This document shows positions 1-8,933 of a stretch of DNA of 27,814 bases, piece after piece. The first letter of the stretch is position 1, and each line of letters opens with the position of its first letter. The position numbers and the translations under genes were made by a program. Below the pieces are notes generated by a model. That model was not told the DNA's origin and ran no database searches. It saw only the letters and a list, made by a program, of their open reading frames with translations. Origin of the DNA: Gallionella sp. (GTDB taxonomy: Bacteria > Pseudomonadota > Gammaproteobacteria > Burkholderiales > Gallionellaceae); the NCBI GenBank assembly GCA_029850565.1, contig JARCRR010000190.1:1-27814 (forward strand), given 5' to 3'.

Positions 1-1
1 A

Positions 2-736
2 GGGGTGGAGATCTTCTACACGCAGGTGTTCCGCGACGGTTTCTTCCATGCCGACATGCACCCCGGCAACATCTTGGTAGCACGTGACGGACGTTATGTG
101 GCACTCGATTTCGGCATCATGGGTACGCTCACCGACAACGATAAGAATTACCTCGCGCATAACTTCATCGCATTCTTCAACCGTGATTACAAGCGCGTCG
201 CCGAGCTGCATATCGAATCAGGCTGGGCACCGGCGGATACGCGCGTGGACGAGTTCGAAGCGGCGATCCGTGCAGTGTGCGAACCTATCTTTGACAAGCC
301 CCTGCGCGATGTCTCGTTCGGCAAAGTGCTGTTGCGCCTGTTCCAAACCTCGCGTCGTTTCGGCATCGAGATCCAACCGCAATTGGTACTGTTGCAAAAG
401 ACGCTGCTCAACATCGAAGGATTAGGGTTGCAGCTCGATCCCGAGCTCGATCTGTGGAAGACAGCCAAGCCTTGGTTGGAACGCTGGATGAGCGAACAAG
501 TGGGCTGGCGTGGCTTCATCAAGACATTGCGCACGGAAGCACCGCGCTACGCCGCTTTGTTGCCGCAGCTTCCACGCCTGTTGCATCAACGCTTGAAGGA
601 TGATGTCGCTGCACAAGCCGCCCCCCTGTTACTGGCGATGCTGGCAGAACAAAAAAAGCGCAATGCCTGGTTATCGGTCATTGCGCTTTTGTTGGCTGCG
701 GCCTTGCTGCTAGCCGCCTTCATTTATTTCGTTTGA
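2..736 (+). CDS. ubiB: UbiB-family atypical kinase/ATPase for ubiquinone biosynthesis (5' partial)
   Basis: This is the C-terminal part of a UbiB/ABC1-family protein; the reading frame is open to the left edge, so the true start lies outside the window. The fragment carries the kinase-like motif HADMHPGN (residues 15-22 counted from position 5), followed by a DFG motif (35-37). The last about 20 residues are a hydrophobic segment ending IYFV, matching the C-terminal membrane anchor of UbiB. UbiB proteins support coenzyme Q biosynthesis at the inner membrane, probably as an ATPase acting on prenyl lipid intermediates. The gene converges on glmS with 13 bp between stop codons. Its 3' end contains a 12-bp inverted repeat with A and T runs that looks like a terminator for the opposite strand. 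The family call is firm. Confidence 0.9.
   Translation, partial: GVEIFYTQVFRDGFFHADMHPGNILVARDGRYVALDFGIMGTLTDNDKNYLAHNFIAFFNRDYKRVAELHIESGWAPADTRVDEFEAAIRAVCEPIFDKPLRDVSFGKVLLRLFQTSRRFGIEIQPQLVLLQKTLLNIEGLGLQLDPELDLWKTAKPWLERWMSEQVGWRGFIKTLRTEAPRYAALLPQLPRLLHQRLKDDVAAQAAPLLLAMLAEQKKRNAWLSVIALLLAAALLLAAFIYFV
651..690 (-). terminator. Rho-independent terminator for glmU-glmS, embedded in the ubiB coding region
   Basis: Arms at 654-665 (AAAAGCGCAATG) and 679-690 (CATTGCGCTTTT) form a perfect 12-bp inverted repeat with a 13-nt loop. Read on the minus strand, the GC-containing 8-bp core is followed by seven T residues (complement of 651-657), the classic intrinsic terminator form. It lies 60 nt past the glmS stop codon and wholly inside the ubiB open frame. 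On the plus strand the stem is followed by TTTTGTTG, so weaker bidirectional function is possible. Terminator function is inferred from structure only. Confidence 0.7.
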
Positions 737-749
737 CGCTTTTCTTGTA

Positions 750-2573
750 TCACTCAACCGTGACCGATTTTGCGAGGTTTCTTGGTTTGTCCACATCCGT
801 TCCCTTCTGCAAGGCGACATAATAGGCCAACAGTTGCAAAGGGATGGTGTGCAGAATAGGGCTTAAGAAGCCCGCGTGTTCGGGCATCTGTAGGATGTGT
901 ACACCTTCGGACTCTTTGATGTGGGTCTGGGCATCGGCAAAGACGAACAACTCGCCCCCGCGCGCTTTGACTTCCTGCAGGTTCGACTTCAGCTTTTCCA
1001 ACAGGCTATCGTTCGGCGCGACCGACACCACCGGCATGTCGGCATCTACCAACGCCAAGGGGCCGTGTTTCAACTCGCCAGCGGGATAGGCTTCGGCGTG
1101 GATGTAGGAGATCTCTTTTAGTTTGAGTGCTCCTTCCGCGGCAATCGGGAAGTGCATCCCTCGACCCAAGAACAAAGCGTGATGTTTGTCGGCAAAATGC
1201 TTGGACATCTCGGCGATCTTCGGCTCCAGCGCCAATACCTTTTGCACCGCTGCGGGTAGGTGACGCAGTTCATGCAAGAATCGTTGTTCACGATCGGCAT
1301 CCAGACGACCGCGCAATTTAGCCATGACCAATGTCAGCAGGAACAAGGCGGCGAGCTGTGTGGTGAACGCTTTGGTCGATGCCACGCCGATCTCGGGACC
1401 CGCACGGGTCAGCAGACGCAACTTCGACTGCCGGATGATGGCGCTTTCCGGCACGTTGCATATAGCCAGCGTAAATGCATGGCCTGTCGTCTTGGCGTGG
1501 ATGAGCGCCGCCAAGGTATCTGCCGTCTCACCCGATTGCGAGATGGTGACCACAAGTGTCTTGGGATTGGGAACGCTGGTGCGATAACGATATTCGCTGG
1601 CGATCTCGACGTTGCAGGGGATGCCGGCGATCTCTTCCAGCCAGTAGCGTGCGACTTGTCCCGAATGGTTGCTGGTACCGCACGCGAGGATGAGAATGTT
1701 CTCGACTTGCGGAAAGATGGTATTGGCTTCCGCACCAAAGATGCCGGGCACCAAGGATTGGCTGTTGCAAACGGATTCCAGCGTATTAGCCAAAGCCTGT
1801 GGCTGCTCGTGGATCTCTTTCTGCATGTAGTGTTGGTATTCACCCAGCTCTACGCTGTCGTTGTCCAATTCGCTGACATGCATCGCCCGTTGTACTGCGT
1901 TTCCCTGTTGATCGAAGATGCGATAGTTTTCCAGGTTGACTTCGACCACATCCCCTTCTTCCAGGTACACCACGTTCTTGGTGACCTGTAGAAGCGCAGA
2001 CATATCCGATGCGACGAAGTGCTCACCAACACCAACCCCCAACAACAGCGGACTACCCTTACGCGCGGCGATGAGCTGATGCGGATTGTCCGCTGCCACG
2101 ACACCGATGGCGTAGGCACCCACTAACTGTGACAGTGCCATCTGGGTAGCGACTAACAAGCTTCCTTGTGCATAGTGACTATGGATCAGGTGAGCGATCA
2201 CTTCGGTGTCGGTGTCCGAGGTAAATTCGTAACCTTGTGCGGTCAATTCAGTGCGCAGTTCTTCGTAGTTCTCGATGATGCCGTTATGTACCACGGCAAT
2301 GAGGTTGCGGCTCATGTGCGGATGGGCGTTACGTTCGCTCGGCACGCCGTGTGTCGCCCAACGAGTGTGAGCGATCCCTAACTCGCCATAGGTGTTAGCG
2401 CTCTTTTGTCCCAACTCGGCGACGCGACCCGCACTGCGCACACGATCCAATTTCGCATCGTGCACGACTACCAGGCCCGCTGAATCGTATCCCCGATATT
2501 CCAGACGTAACAGCCCATTCACCAGAATGGACACGACATTGCGTTTAGCGACGGCACCTACGATTCCACACAT
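750..2573 (-). CDS. glmS: Glutamine--fructose-6-phosphate aminotransferase (isomerizing)
   Basis: GlmS converts fructose-6-phosphate and glutamine to glucosamine-6-phosphate, the entry step to UDP-GlcNAc, peptidoglycan and LPS. The start is set at 2573 because the protein then begins MCGIVGAV, with the catalytic Cys exposed after Met removal. A Shine-Dalgarno sequence (AAGGAAAG) precedes it. The frame stays open 91 codons further upstream, but that stretch overlaps glmU and does not look like GlmS. The 607 residues match the usual length: an N-terminal glutamine amidotransferase domain, two SIS sugar isomerase domains, and the C-terminal ending DKPRNLAKSVTVE. glmU lies one base upstream, so the two are almost certainly co-transcribed. 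Confidence 0.97.
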   Translation of the reverse strand: MCGIVGAVAKRNVVSILVNGLLRLEYRGYDSAGLVVVHDAKLDRVRSAGRVAELGQKSANTYGELGIAHTRWATHGVPSERNAHPHMSRNLIAVVHNGIIENYEELRTELTAQGYEFTSDTDTEVIAHLIHSHYAQGSLLVATQMALSQLVGAYAIGVVAADNPHQLIAARKGSPLLLGVGVGEHFVASDMSALLQVTKNVVYLEEGDVVEVNLENYRIFDQQGNAVQRAMHVSELDNDSVELGEYQHYMQKEIHEQPQALANTLESVCNSQSLVPGIFGAEANTIFPQVENILILACGTSNHSGQVARYWLEEIAGIPCNVEIASEYRYRTSVPNPKTLVVTISQSGETADTLAALIHAKTTGHAFTLAICNVPESAIIRQSKLRLLTRAGPEIGVASTKAFTTQLAALFLLTLVMAKLRGRLDADREQRFLHELRHLPAAVQKVLALEPKIAEMSKHFADKHHALFLGRGMHFPIAAEGALKLKEISYIHAEAYPAGELKHGPLALVDADMPVVSVAPNDSLLEKLKSNLQEVKARGGELFVFADAQTHIKESEGVHILQMPEHAGFLSPILHTIPLQLLAYYVALQKGTDVDKPRNLAKSVTVE

Positions 2574-2574
2574 A

Positions 2575-3945
2575 TCATTTCTTTCCTTTTTGAGGTCGCT
2601 GCCATCCGCTGATAGAGACCTGTTTGCTTCGTGACAATGTGAGTTCATTGTCCGGAGTATCTTTCGTGATGGTCGAGCCTGCGCCAATAGTCGCGCCCTT
2701 GCCAACTCGGACGGGTGCGACCAATTGCGTATCCGATCCGATGAAGGCATCGTCCTCGATGATGGTGCGATGCTTGTTTGCGCCATCGTAATTGCAAGTG
2801 ATAGTACCCGCGCCGATGTTGACACGACTGCCCACCGTGCTATCACCGATGTAGCTCAAGTGATTGGCCTTGCTGCCTTTGCCGATCTCGCTGTTCTTGA
2901 TTTCAACGAAATTTCCCACATGTGCGTCGTCATGTAGCTTGGTGCCGGGACGCAGGCGAGCATAAGGACCGATATGGCAGTCAGCGCCTACTTCGCTATC
3001 GTCGATGTGGCTGTAGGCCGCAATCTGTGTCCCTTGCGCGATGCTCGCATCACGGATGACGCTGTAAGCCCCCACTCGCACACGATCACCCAAGCTGACT
3101 TCGCCTTCGAAGATACAGCCGACGTCGATCTCGACATCGCGTCCGCAGTTCAAATTTCCTCGCACGTCCAAACGATCCGGGTCGGCCAGCGATACGCCCT
3201 GTGCCATCAACTTGTTAGCCACGTTCTGTTGCCATACGCGCTCCAAAGTAGCCAACTGCGACTTGTTGTTGATACCTTCCACTTCCCAGCGCTGCTTGGG
3301 TTGTACGGTATGCACCGCCAAGCCGTCTTGGACGGCCATTGCCACGATATCTGTAAGGTAGTACTCACCTTGGGCATTGTTGTTGCCCAATTTGCCCAGC
3401 CATTCGCGCAATCTTTGTGTGGGTGCCAACAGGATGCCGGTATTCACTTCCTTGATCTCGCGCAATTCTGAAGTGGCATCTTTCTCTTCAACTATACATT
3501 GCACATCGCCGTCCTCGTTGCGCACGATGCGACCATATCCGGTGGGGTTATCTAGATTGACGGTGAGTAGAACCAAGCCCTCGCCTGCCTGTTGCATCTG
3601 ATGCAAAGTGTCGTGCTGGGTCAATGGCACATCGCCATACAAAACCAATGTACGGCTGTTGTCTGCAAGATGCGGCATCGCTTGTTGAACCGCATGTCCG
3701 GTGCCAAGTTGCGGCTCCTGAATAACGAACTTCGCTGCGTATCCAGACATCGCTTGCGGCACCGCTTCCCCACCGTGCCCATACACCACGCAGACCTGTT
3801 GCGGTTTCAGTTCGGTCGCTCTATCCAACACGTGTTGTAGCAGCGGCTTCCCCGCGAGTGCATGCAATACCTTCGGCTTGTCAGAATACATGCGCGTGCC
3901 TTTACCGGCAGCGAGGATGACGATGTTCAAGGAATTCATAAGCAT
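2575..3945 (-). CDS. glmU: Bifunctional GlmU: GlcNAc-1-P uridyltransferase / glucosamine-1-P acetyltransferase
   Basis: GlmU acetylates glucosamine-1-phosphate and then transfers UMP, giving UDP-GlcNAc. The N-terminal nucleotidyltransferase domain shows LAAGKGTRMYSDKPKVLH near residue 11. The C-terminal half has the hexapeptide repeats of a left-handed beta-helix acyltransferase, with NLNCGRDVEIDVG and later IGAGTITCNYDG. At 456 aa it is full length. A second in-frame ATG at 3939 (MNSLNIVI) is equally plausible, since no clear Shine-Dalgarno separates the two. The stop codon is one base from the glmS start. Upstream, a strong terminator isolates the pair from atpC. A TATACT hexamer (complement of 3965-3970) could serve as a -10 box, but I see no good -35. 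Confidence 0.96.
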   Translation of the reverse strand: MLMNSLNIVILAAGKGTRMYSDKPKVLHALAGKPLLQHVLDRATELKPQQVCVVYGHGGEAVPQAMSGYAAKFVIQEPQLGTGHAVQQAMPHLADNSRTLVLYGDVPLTQHDTLHQMQQAGEGLVLLTVNLDNPTGYGRIVRNEDGDVQCIVEEKDATSELREIKEVNTGILLAPTQRLREWLGKLGNNNAQGEYYLTDIVAMAVQDGLAVHTVQPKQRWEVEGINNKSQLATLERVWQQNVANKLMAQGVSLADPDRLDVRGNLNCGRDVEIDVGCIFEGEVSLGDRVRVGAYSVIRDASIAQGTQIAAYSHIDDSEVGADCHIGPYARLRPGTKLHDDAHVGNFVEIKNSEIGKGSKANHLSYIGDSTVGSRVNIGAGTITCNYDGANKHRTIIEDDAFIGSDTQLVAPVRVGKGATIGAGSTITKDTPDNELTLSRSKQVSISGWQRPQKGKK

Positions 3946-3983
3946 GGTTTTTTCAAGATGTCGAAGTATATCGTTCGGACAAC

Positions 3984-4008
3984 AAAAAAGCAGCCGAAGC
4001 TGCTTTTT
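3984..4008 (-). terminator. Intrinsic terminator of the ATP synthase operon with C(UUCG)G tetraloop
   Basis: On the minus strand the sequence reads GCAGC-TTCG-GCTGC followed by six T residues, 22 nt past the atpC stop. The left and right A/T runs extend pairing to 10 bp (3985-3994 with 3999-4008). The C(UUCG)G loop is a known, exceptionally stable RNA tetraloop. It should end the long minus-strand transcript before glmU. Confidence 0.85.
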
Positions 4009-4030
4009 GTTTGGTTCTTATTGGCCTAGC

Positions 4031-4456
4031 TTAGTGCGTATGTTTGCGCATTTGCTGGATCGCGCGCAGCTGGGCAATCGCTTCTGCCAATTCCGCTTGA
4101 GCTGCTGCGTAGTCGATGTCAGAACTGCGGTTCTTCATCGCTTCTTCAGCCGCTTGCTTGGCTTCCAAGGCGCGAGCCTCGTCCAAATCGGCACCACGGA
4201 TGGCGGTATCTGCCAATATGGTGATGACGCTTGGCTGAATCTCCAGCATACCGCCAGAGACATAGACTAGCTCTTCTTGCTCTTGATCCGGACGCTTGAT
4301 ACGCACTGCACCGGGTTTGATGCGAGTCATCAGCGCGGTATGGCGCGGATAGATACCCAGCTCGCCCATTTCGCCTGGTACGACAACGAACTCGGCCAAG
4401 CCGGAGAAGATCTGTTCTTCTGCGCTCACCACGTCTACATGTACGGTCATTGCCAT
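4031..4456 (-). CDS. atpC: F1Fo ATP synthase epsilon subunit
   Basis: The epsilon subunit links the central stalk to the c-ring and can inhibit ATP hydrolysis. The protein is 141 aa from MAMTVHVDVVSAEEQIFSG, with an N-terminal beta-sandwich (VVPGEMGELGIYPRHTALMT) and a C-terminal helical hairpin rich in Ala, Glu and Lys. The start is placed at 4456 because GGGAG lies five bases upstream and known homologues begin MAMT. An ATG at 4468 would add four residues but would place this Shine-Dalgarno inside the coding region. It is the last gene of the ATP synthase operon, 15 bp after atpD, and is followed by a strong terminator. Confidence 0.96.
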   Translation of the reverse strand: MAMTVHVDVVSAEEQIFSGLAEFVVVPGEMGELGIYPRHTALMTRIKPGAVRIKRPDQEQEELVYVSGGMLEIQPSVITILADTAIRGADLDEARALEAKQAAEEAMKNRSSDIDYAAAQAELAEAIAQLRAIQQMRKHTH

Positions 4457-4471
4457 GGTTGCTCCCATTGA

Positions 4472-5893
4472 TTATTGCAGGGTCTTGGCCTTTTCGACCG
4501 CTTCTTCGATGCCGCCGACCATGTAGAACGCCTGCTCTGGCAGATGATCGTACTCGCCGTCAACAATCGCCTTGAAGCCCTTGATGGTCTCTTTCAGCGT
4601 GACGTATTTGCCTGGAGCGCCAGTGAACTGTTCAGCAACGTGGAACGGTTGTGACAGGAAACGCTGGATTTTACGTGCACGGGCAACCGCCAATTTGTCT
4701 TCCGGTGCCAACTCGTCCATACCCAGAATCGCGATGATGTCGCGCAATTCTTTGTAGCGTTGCAGAGTTTGCTGAACGCGACGTGCCACTGTGTAGTGCT
4801 CTTCGCCCACGACCAACGGGTCGAGCTGACGAGAAGTGGAATCCAGTGGATCGACCGCTGGGTAGATACCCAGAGAAGCGATGTCACGTGACAACACGAC
4901 AGTGGAATCCAAGTGCAAGAAGGTGGTCGCTGGGGATGGGTCGGTCAAGTCATCCGCTGGAACGTACACAGCCTGGATGGAGGTGATCGAACCTACCTTG
5001 GTCGAAGTGATACGCTCTTGCAAGCGGCCCATTTCTTCAGCCAGTGTCGGTTGGTAACCCACGGCGGAAGGCATACGGCCCAGCAGCGCGGAAACTTCAG
5101 TTCCGGCCAGTGTATAGCGGTAGATGTTGTCCACGAAGAACAGGATGTCACGGCCTTCGTCACGGAATTTTTCAGCCATGGTCAAACCAGACAGCGCAAC
5201 GCGCAAACGGTTGCCGGGCGGCTCGTTCATCTGACCGAACACCATCGCAACTTTGGACTTGGTGTAATCCTCAGTGTCGATAACGCCTGCATCAGTCATC
5301 TCGTGGTAGAAGTCGTTACCTTCACGAGTACGCTCACCCACACCTGCGAACACGGACAGACCAGCGTGTTGCTTAGCGATGTTGTTGATCAGCTCCAGCA
5401 TGTTCACGGTCTTACCCACACCCGCACCACCGAACAGACCAACCTTACCGCCCTTAGCGAACGGGCAGACCAGGTCGATTACCTTGATGCCGGTTTCGAG
5501 CAAGTCAACAGAAGGAGACAATTCATCGAACTTAGGAGCGGCTTGGTGGATCGAACGACGCTCGGTGCACTTGATATCGCCAGCCTCATCGATTGGGCGA
5601 CCTAGGACGTCCATGATGCGGCCCAAGGTACCTGTACCAACTGGCACTTGGATCGCTTGACCTGTTGCATTCACTGCCATGCCGCGACGGAGACCGTCAG
5701 ACGAGCCCATGGCGATGGTACGAACTACGCCGTCACCCAGTTGTTGCTCGACCTCGAAGGTCAAGCCAGGCTCGGCTGTGGAGTTACCCGCGTCTACCAA
5801 TGTCAGTGCTTCATAGACCTTTGGCATTTTGTCGCGCGGGAATTCGATGTCAACCACCGCGCCGATACACTGAACAATCTTTCCTTGACTCAT
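4472..5893 (-). CDS. atpD: F1Fo ATP synthase beta subunit
   Basis: This is the catalytic F1 subunit, where ADP and phosphate form ATP. The Walker A motif GGAGVGKT is at residues 155-162, followed by the catalytic segment GVGERTREGNDFYHEM and the Walker B strand ending FFVDNIYRYTLAG. The 473 aa are complete, slightly longer than the 460 aa E. coli protein. GGGGAA precedes the ATG. The gene sits between atpG and atpC, in the conserved order of the operon. Nothing looks altered in the active-site motifs. Confidence 0.98.
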   Translation of the reverse strand: MSQGKIVQCIGAVVDIEFPRDKMPKVYEALTLVDAGNSTAEPGLTFEVEQQLGDGVVRTIAMGSSDGLRRGMAVNATGQAIQVPVGTGTLGRIMDVLGRPIDEAGDIKCTERRSIHQAAPKFDELSPSVDLLETGIKVIDLVCPFAKGGKVGLFGGAGVGKTVNMLELINNIAKQHAGLSVFAGVGERTREGNDFYHEMTDAGVIDTEDYTKSKVAMVFGQMNEPPGNRLRVALSGLTMAEKFRDEGRDILFFVDNIYRYTLAGTEVSALLGRMPSAVGYQPTLAEEMGRLQERITSTKVGSITSIQAVYVPADDLTDPSPATTFLHLDSTVVLSRDIASLGIYPAVDPLDSTSRQLDPLVVGEEHYTVARRVQQTLQRYKELRDIIAILGMDELAPEDKLAVARARKIQRFLSQPFHVAEQFTGAPGKYVTLKETIKGFKAIVDGEYDHLPEQAFYMVGGIEEAVEKAKTLQ

Positions 5894-5942
5894 TTTAAGA
5901 TTCCCCGTCTAAATTAACTCTAAATTCTTTGTGAAACTGCAA

Positions 5943-6809
5943 TCACTCAAGCGCAGCTGCGCCGCCTACGATCTCTGATATCTCTTTGGTGATCGCTGCT
6001 TGACGTGCTTTGTTGTAGACCAATTTGAGTTCGCTGATGACGCTCTTGGCATTATCAGAAGCAGCCTTCATAGCAACCATACGCGAGCTCTGTTCGGATG
6101 CGATGTTCTCAACAACAGCCTGATAGACCAAAGATTCGATGTAACGCAGCAACAATTCATCGATCACCTTCTTGGCATCCGGTTCGTAGATGTAGTCCCA
6201 AGTAGCTTCGCTGGTTCCCAGCTTTTCGCCCGTCAACGGCAACAACTGCTCGACGCGCGGCTCTTGACGCATGGTGTTGATGAAGTGGTTGTAGCTTAGA
6301 TAGATCGCGTCAATCTCACCTGCGACGTAGGCGTCAAGCATCGCTTTCACGGTACCGATCAGTTTCTCTACGTGTGGCGTATCACCCAATCCGGTCATAT
6401 GCGATTTAACTTTCGCACCGATACGATTCATAAAGCCGAAGCCTTTGTTACCGATCGGGCAAACGAGCAATCCCTTGCCTTCGCCTTCCCATGTCTTCAT
6501 CTCGTTCACGGCAAGACGCAACAGGTTGGTGTTCAAACCACCGCACAGGCCTTTATCCGATGTTACAACGATCAGACCGACGTTCTTGACGCTCTCGCGC
6601 TTGGCCAGAAAAGCATGCTTGTACTCTGGGTTCGCGCGCGACAAGTGTGCAGCAACGTTGCGGATCTTCTCGGCATAGGGACGAGCTGCACGCATGCGTT
6701 CTTGCGCTCTGCGCATCTTCGCTGCTGCCACCATCTCCATCGCACGGGTGATCTTGCGCGTATTCTCTACGCTCTTGATCTTGGTGCGAATCTCTTTACT
6801 GCCGGCCAT
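5943..6809 (-). CDS. atpG: F1Fo ATP synthase gamma subunit
   Basis: Gamma is the rotating central shaft of F1. The N-terminal helix MAGSKEIRTKIKSVENTRKI and the C-terminal helix around LVYNKARQAAITKEISEIVGGAAAL form the coiled coil that turns inside the alpha-beta ring; both are well conserved. The 288 aa match the family. A strong Shine-Dalgarno (GAGGTGAG) lies just before the ATG. atpA ends 13 bp upstream and atpD begins 49 bp downstream. Confidence 0.97.
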   Translation of the reverse strand: MAGSKEIRTKIKSVENTRKITRAMEMVAAAKMRRAQERMRAARPYAEKIRNVAAHLSRANPEYKHAFLAKRESVKNVGLIVVTSDKGLCGGLNTNLLRLAVNEMKTWEGEGKGLLVCPIGNKGFGFMNRIGAKVKSHMTGLGDTPHVEKLIGTVKAMLDAYVAGEIDAIYLSYNHFINTMRQEPRVEQLLPLTGEKLGTSEATWDYIYEPDAKKVIDELLLRYIESLVYQAVVENIASEQSSRMVAMKAASDNAKSVISELKLVYNKARQAAITKEISEIVGGAAALE

Positions 6810-6822
6810 AACTCACCTCGCC

Positions 6823-8364
6823 TTAGTAGACTGCACTTGCCTTGAACGATTCGATAGCTGCAACCAACAACTTTTCGTTGTCAGCGGACAGATCCTTGGT
6901 CGATTCGATCGCATCCATCAGCGGCTTGTTCTTGGAACCCAAGTGCGCGTGCAATCCAGCTTCGAAAGCCAACACCTTAGGAACAGCCACGTCATCGAAG
7001 TAACCTTTGTTGACAGCGAACAATGTCGCAGCCATCTTGGAAACGGACAAAGGAGCGTATTGCAATTGCTTCATCAGTTCGGTCACGATCTTGCCGCGCT
7101 CGAGCTGTTTGCGGGTCGCCTCGTCCAGATCGGATGCGAACTGCGCGAACGCTGCCAATTCACGATACTGAGCGAGAGCCAGACGCACACCACCACCCAA
7201 TTTTTTGATGACTTTGGTCTGTGCTGCGCCACCGACGCGGGATACGGACACACCGGCGTTGATCGCTGGGCGGATACCTGCGTTGAACAAATCTGATTCC
7301 AAGAAGATCTGACCGTCAGTGATGGAGATCACGTTGGTTGGAACGAAAGCGGAAACGTCACCGGCTTGTGTCTCGATCACGGGCAGAGCGGTCAAAGAAC
7401 CTGTCTTGCCCTTGACTGCGCCCTTGGTGAAGGCTTCAACATATTCAGCATTCACACGAGCTGCGCGCTCCAACAGACGGGAGTGCAAATAGAACACGTC
7501 GCCTGGATAAGCTTCACGACCGGGCGGACGACGCAACAGCAGAGAGATCTGACGATATGCCCAAGCTTGCTTGGTCAAGTCATCGTAAACGATCAATGCA
7601 TCTTCGCCACGGTCACGGAAGTATTCGCCCATGGTGCAGCCAGCGTACGGTGCCAAGAATTGCATCGCAGCAGAGTCAGAAGCAGTAGCGGCAACGACGA
7701 TGGTGTATTCCATCGCGCCGTGCTCTTCCAGCTTGCGCACCACGTTAGCAACGGTGGATGCCTTTTGGCCGACAGCAACGTAGATGCAGGTCATGTTCTG
7801 ACCCTTTTGGTTGATGATGGCATCAACGGCAACTGCGGTCTTACCTGTCTGACGGTCACCGATGATCAGTTCGCGCTGGCCACGGCCGACTGGAACCATG
7901 GAATCGATAGACTTCAGACCAGTTTGCACCGGTTGGTCTACAGACTTACGAGCAATAACGCCAGGAGCGACTTTTTCGATCTTATCGGTCATCTTGGCAT
8001 TGATCGGACCTTTGCCGTCGATAGGCTGGCCCAGCGCGTTCACTACACGACCGCGCAGTTCTGGACCAACGGGCACTTCCAAGATGCGGCCAGTGCATTT
8101 CACTGTGTCGCCTTCGGTGATGTGTTCGTATTCACCCAAGATAACCGCACCAACGGAGTCGCGCTCAAGGTTCAGCGCCAGACCGAAAGTGTTGCCCGGG
8201 AATTCCAACATCTCGCCTTGCATCACATCGGACAAGCCGTGTACGCGGACGATACCATCGGTCACGCTGACCACTGTACCTTCAGTGCGCGCTTGGGTCA
8301 GTGCTTCGAAATTCTCGATGCGACTGCGAATCAGATTACTAATTTCGGAAGGGTTGAGCTTCAT
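6823..8364 (-). CDS. atpA: F1Fo ATP synthase alpha subunit
   Basis: Alpha is the non-catalytic nucleotide-binding subunit of F1 and supplies the arginine finger to the catalytic sites on beta. The Walker A motif GDRQTGKT is at residues 169-176. The protein begins MKLNPSEISNLIRSRIENF, is 513 aa (same as E. coli), and ends ESFKASAVY. AAGGAAAT precedes the start. It is the fifth structural gene of the operon, between atpH and atpG. A long open frame on the opposite strand over this gene is a codon-bias shadow. Confidence 0.98.
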   Translation of the reverse strand: MKLNPSEISNLIRSRIENFEALTQARTEGTVVSVTDGIVRVHGLSDVMQGEMLEFPGNTFGLALNLERDSVGAVILGEYEHITEGDTVKCTGRILEVPVGPELRGRVVNALGQPIDGKGPINAKMTDKIEKVAPGVIARKSVDQPVQTGLKSIDSMVPVGRGQRELIIGDRQTGKTAVAVDAIINQKGQNMTCIYVAVGQKASTVANVVRKLEEHGAMEYTIVVAATASDSAAMQFLAPYAGCTMGEYFRDRGEDALIVYDDLTKQAWAYRQISLLLRRPPGREAYPGDVFYLHSRLLERAARVNAEYVEAFTKGAVKGKTGSLTALPVIETQAGDVSAFVPTNVISITDGQIFLESDLFNAGIRPAINAGVSVSRVGGAAQTKVIKKLGGGVRLALAQYRELAAFAQFASDLDEATRKQLERGKIVTELMKQLQYAPLSVSKMAATLFAVNKGYFDDVAVPKVLAFEAGLHAHLGSKNKPLMDAIESTKDLSADNEKLLVAAIESFKASAVY

Positions 8365-8394
8365 CTGGATTTCCTTATTCTTGATAATTCTTTA

Positions 8395-8928
8395 TCAGGC
8401 TAGGGCATTCGCCATTTCGCCAAGGCGTGTGAGCGCGGAGCCGTCGATCACCTTGTCTCCGGCGCGGATCACCACGCCACCCAGCAGATCTTTTTTCACG
8501 TTACAAGCCAATTTGATCTCGCGGCCCATACGCTTCTTCAACGAACTGACGATCTTGTCTTGTTGCGCAGCTGATAGTTCGAACGCGGAATCGACCACTA
8601 CATTGACCGTCTTCTCAGCATCCGCTTTCAGCACCTCGAACAACCCTGCGATCTCTGGCAACACCAGCAGACGCTGGTTATCGGCCAAGACGCGCACGAA
8701 GTTGCGTTGTTGTGCATTCGCATTCGCACCTGCAAATGCATCCATCAGACCGGCTACTTTAGTCTTGGACACCTTTGGGTTGCTGACGATAGCGCACACA
8801 TCGGCGTTCTGCACCACATCGGCCAGACCAAGCAACAACTCGGACCAAGCTTTAAGTGCGTTCTGCTTCTGCGCTTCTTCGAACGCTGCTTGAGCGTAAG
8901 GACGTGCAATAGTAATGGCGTTAGACAT
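8395..8928 (-). CDS. atpH: F1Fo ATP synthase delta subunit
   Basis: Delta sits on top of F1 and ties it to the peripheral stalk (b subunits). The 177 aa match the family: a helical N-terminal domain beginning MSNAITIARPYAQAAFEEA and a C-terminal region with the family signature around LLGGVVIRAGDKVIDGSALTRL. It starts 5 bp after the atpF stop, so translational coupling is likely; no strong Shine-Dalgarno is seen. atpA follows after 30 bp. Confidence 0.96.
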   Translation of the reverse strand: MSNAITIARPYAQAAFEEAQKQNALKAWSELLLGLADVVQNADVCAIVSNPKVSKTKVAGLMDAFAGANANAQQRNFVRVLADNQRLLVLPEIAGLFEVLKADAEKTVNVVVDSAFELSAAQQDKIVSSLKKRMGREIKLACNVKKDLLGGVVIRAGDKVIDGSALTRLGEMANALA

Positions 8929-8933
8929 GACAA

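Noticed and set aside
1260..1991. 243-codon open frame antisense to glmS
   Set aside because: Composition and lack of any family motif indicate a shadow of the glmS codons.
2574..2640. glmS ribozyme/riboswitch
   Set aside because: The glmS start is one base from the glmU stop, leaving no leader for the ribozyme, which is a feature of Gram-positive bacteria.
2574..2846. 91-codon upstream extension of the glmS frame
   Set aside because: It lies inside glmU on the same strand in another frame, does not resemble GlmS, and would bury the N-terminal catalytic cysteine. A good Shine-Dalgarno precedes the MCGIVG start.
7366..8403. 345-codon open frame antisense to atpA
   Set aside because: It mirrors a long conserved gene with strong codon bias, has no recognisable domain and no Shine-Dalgarno; treated as a shadow.
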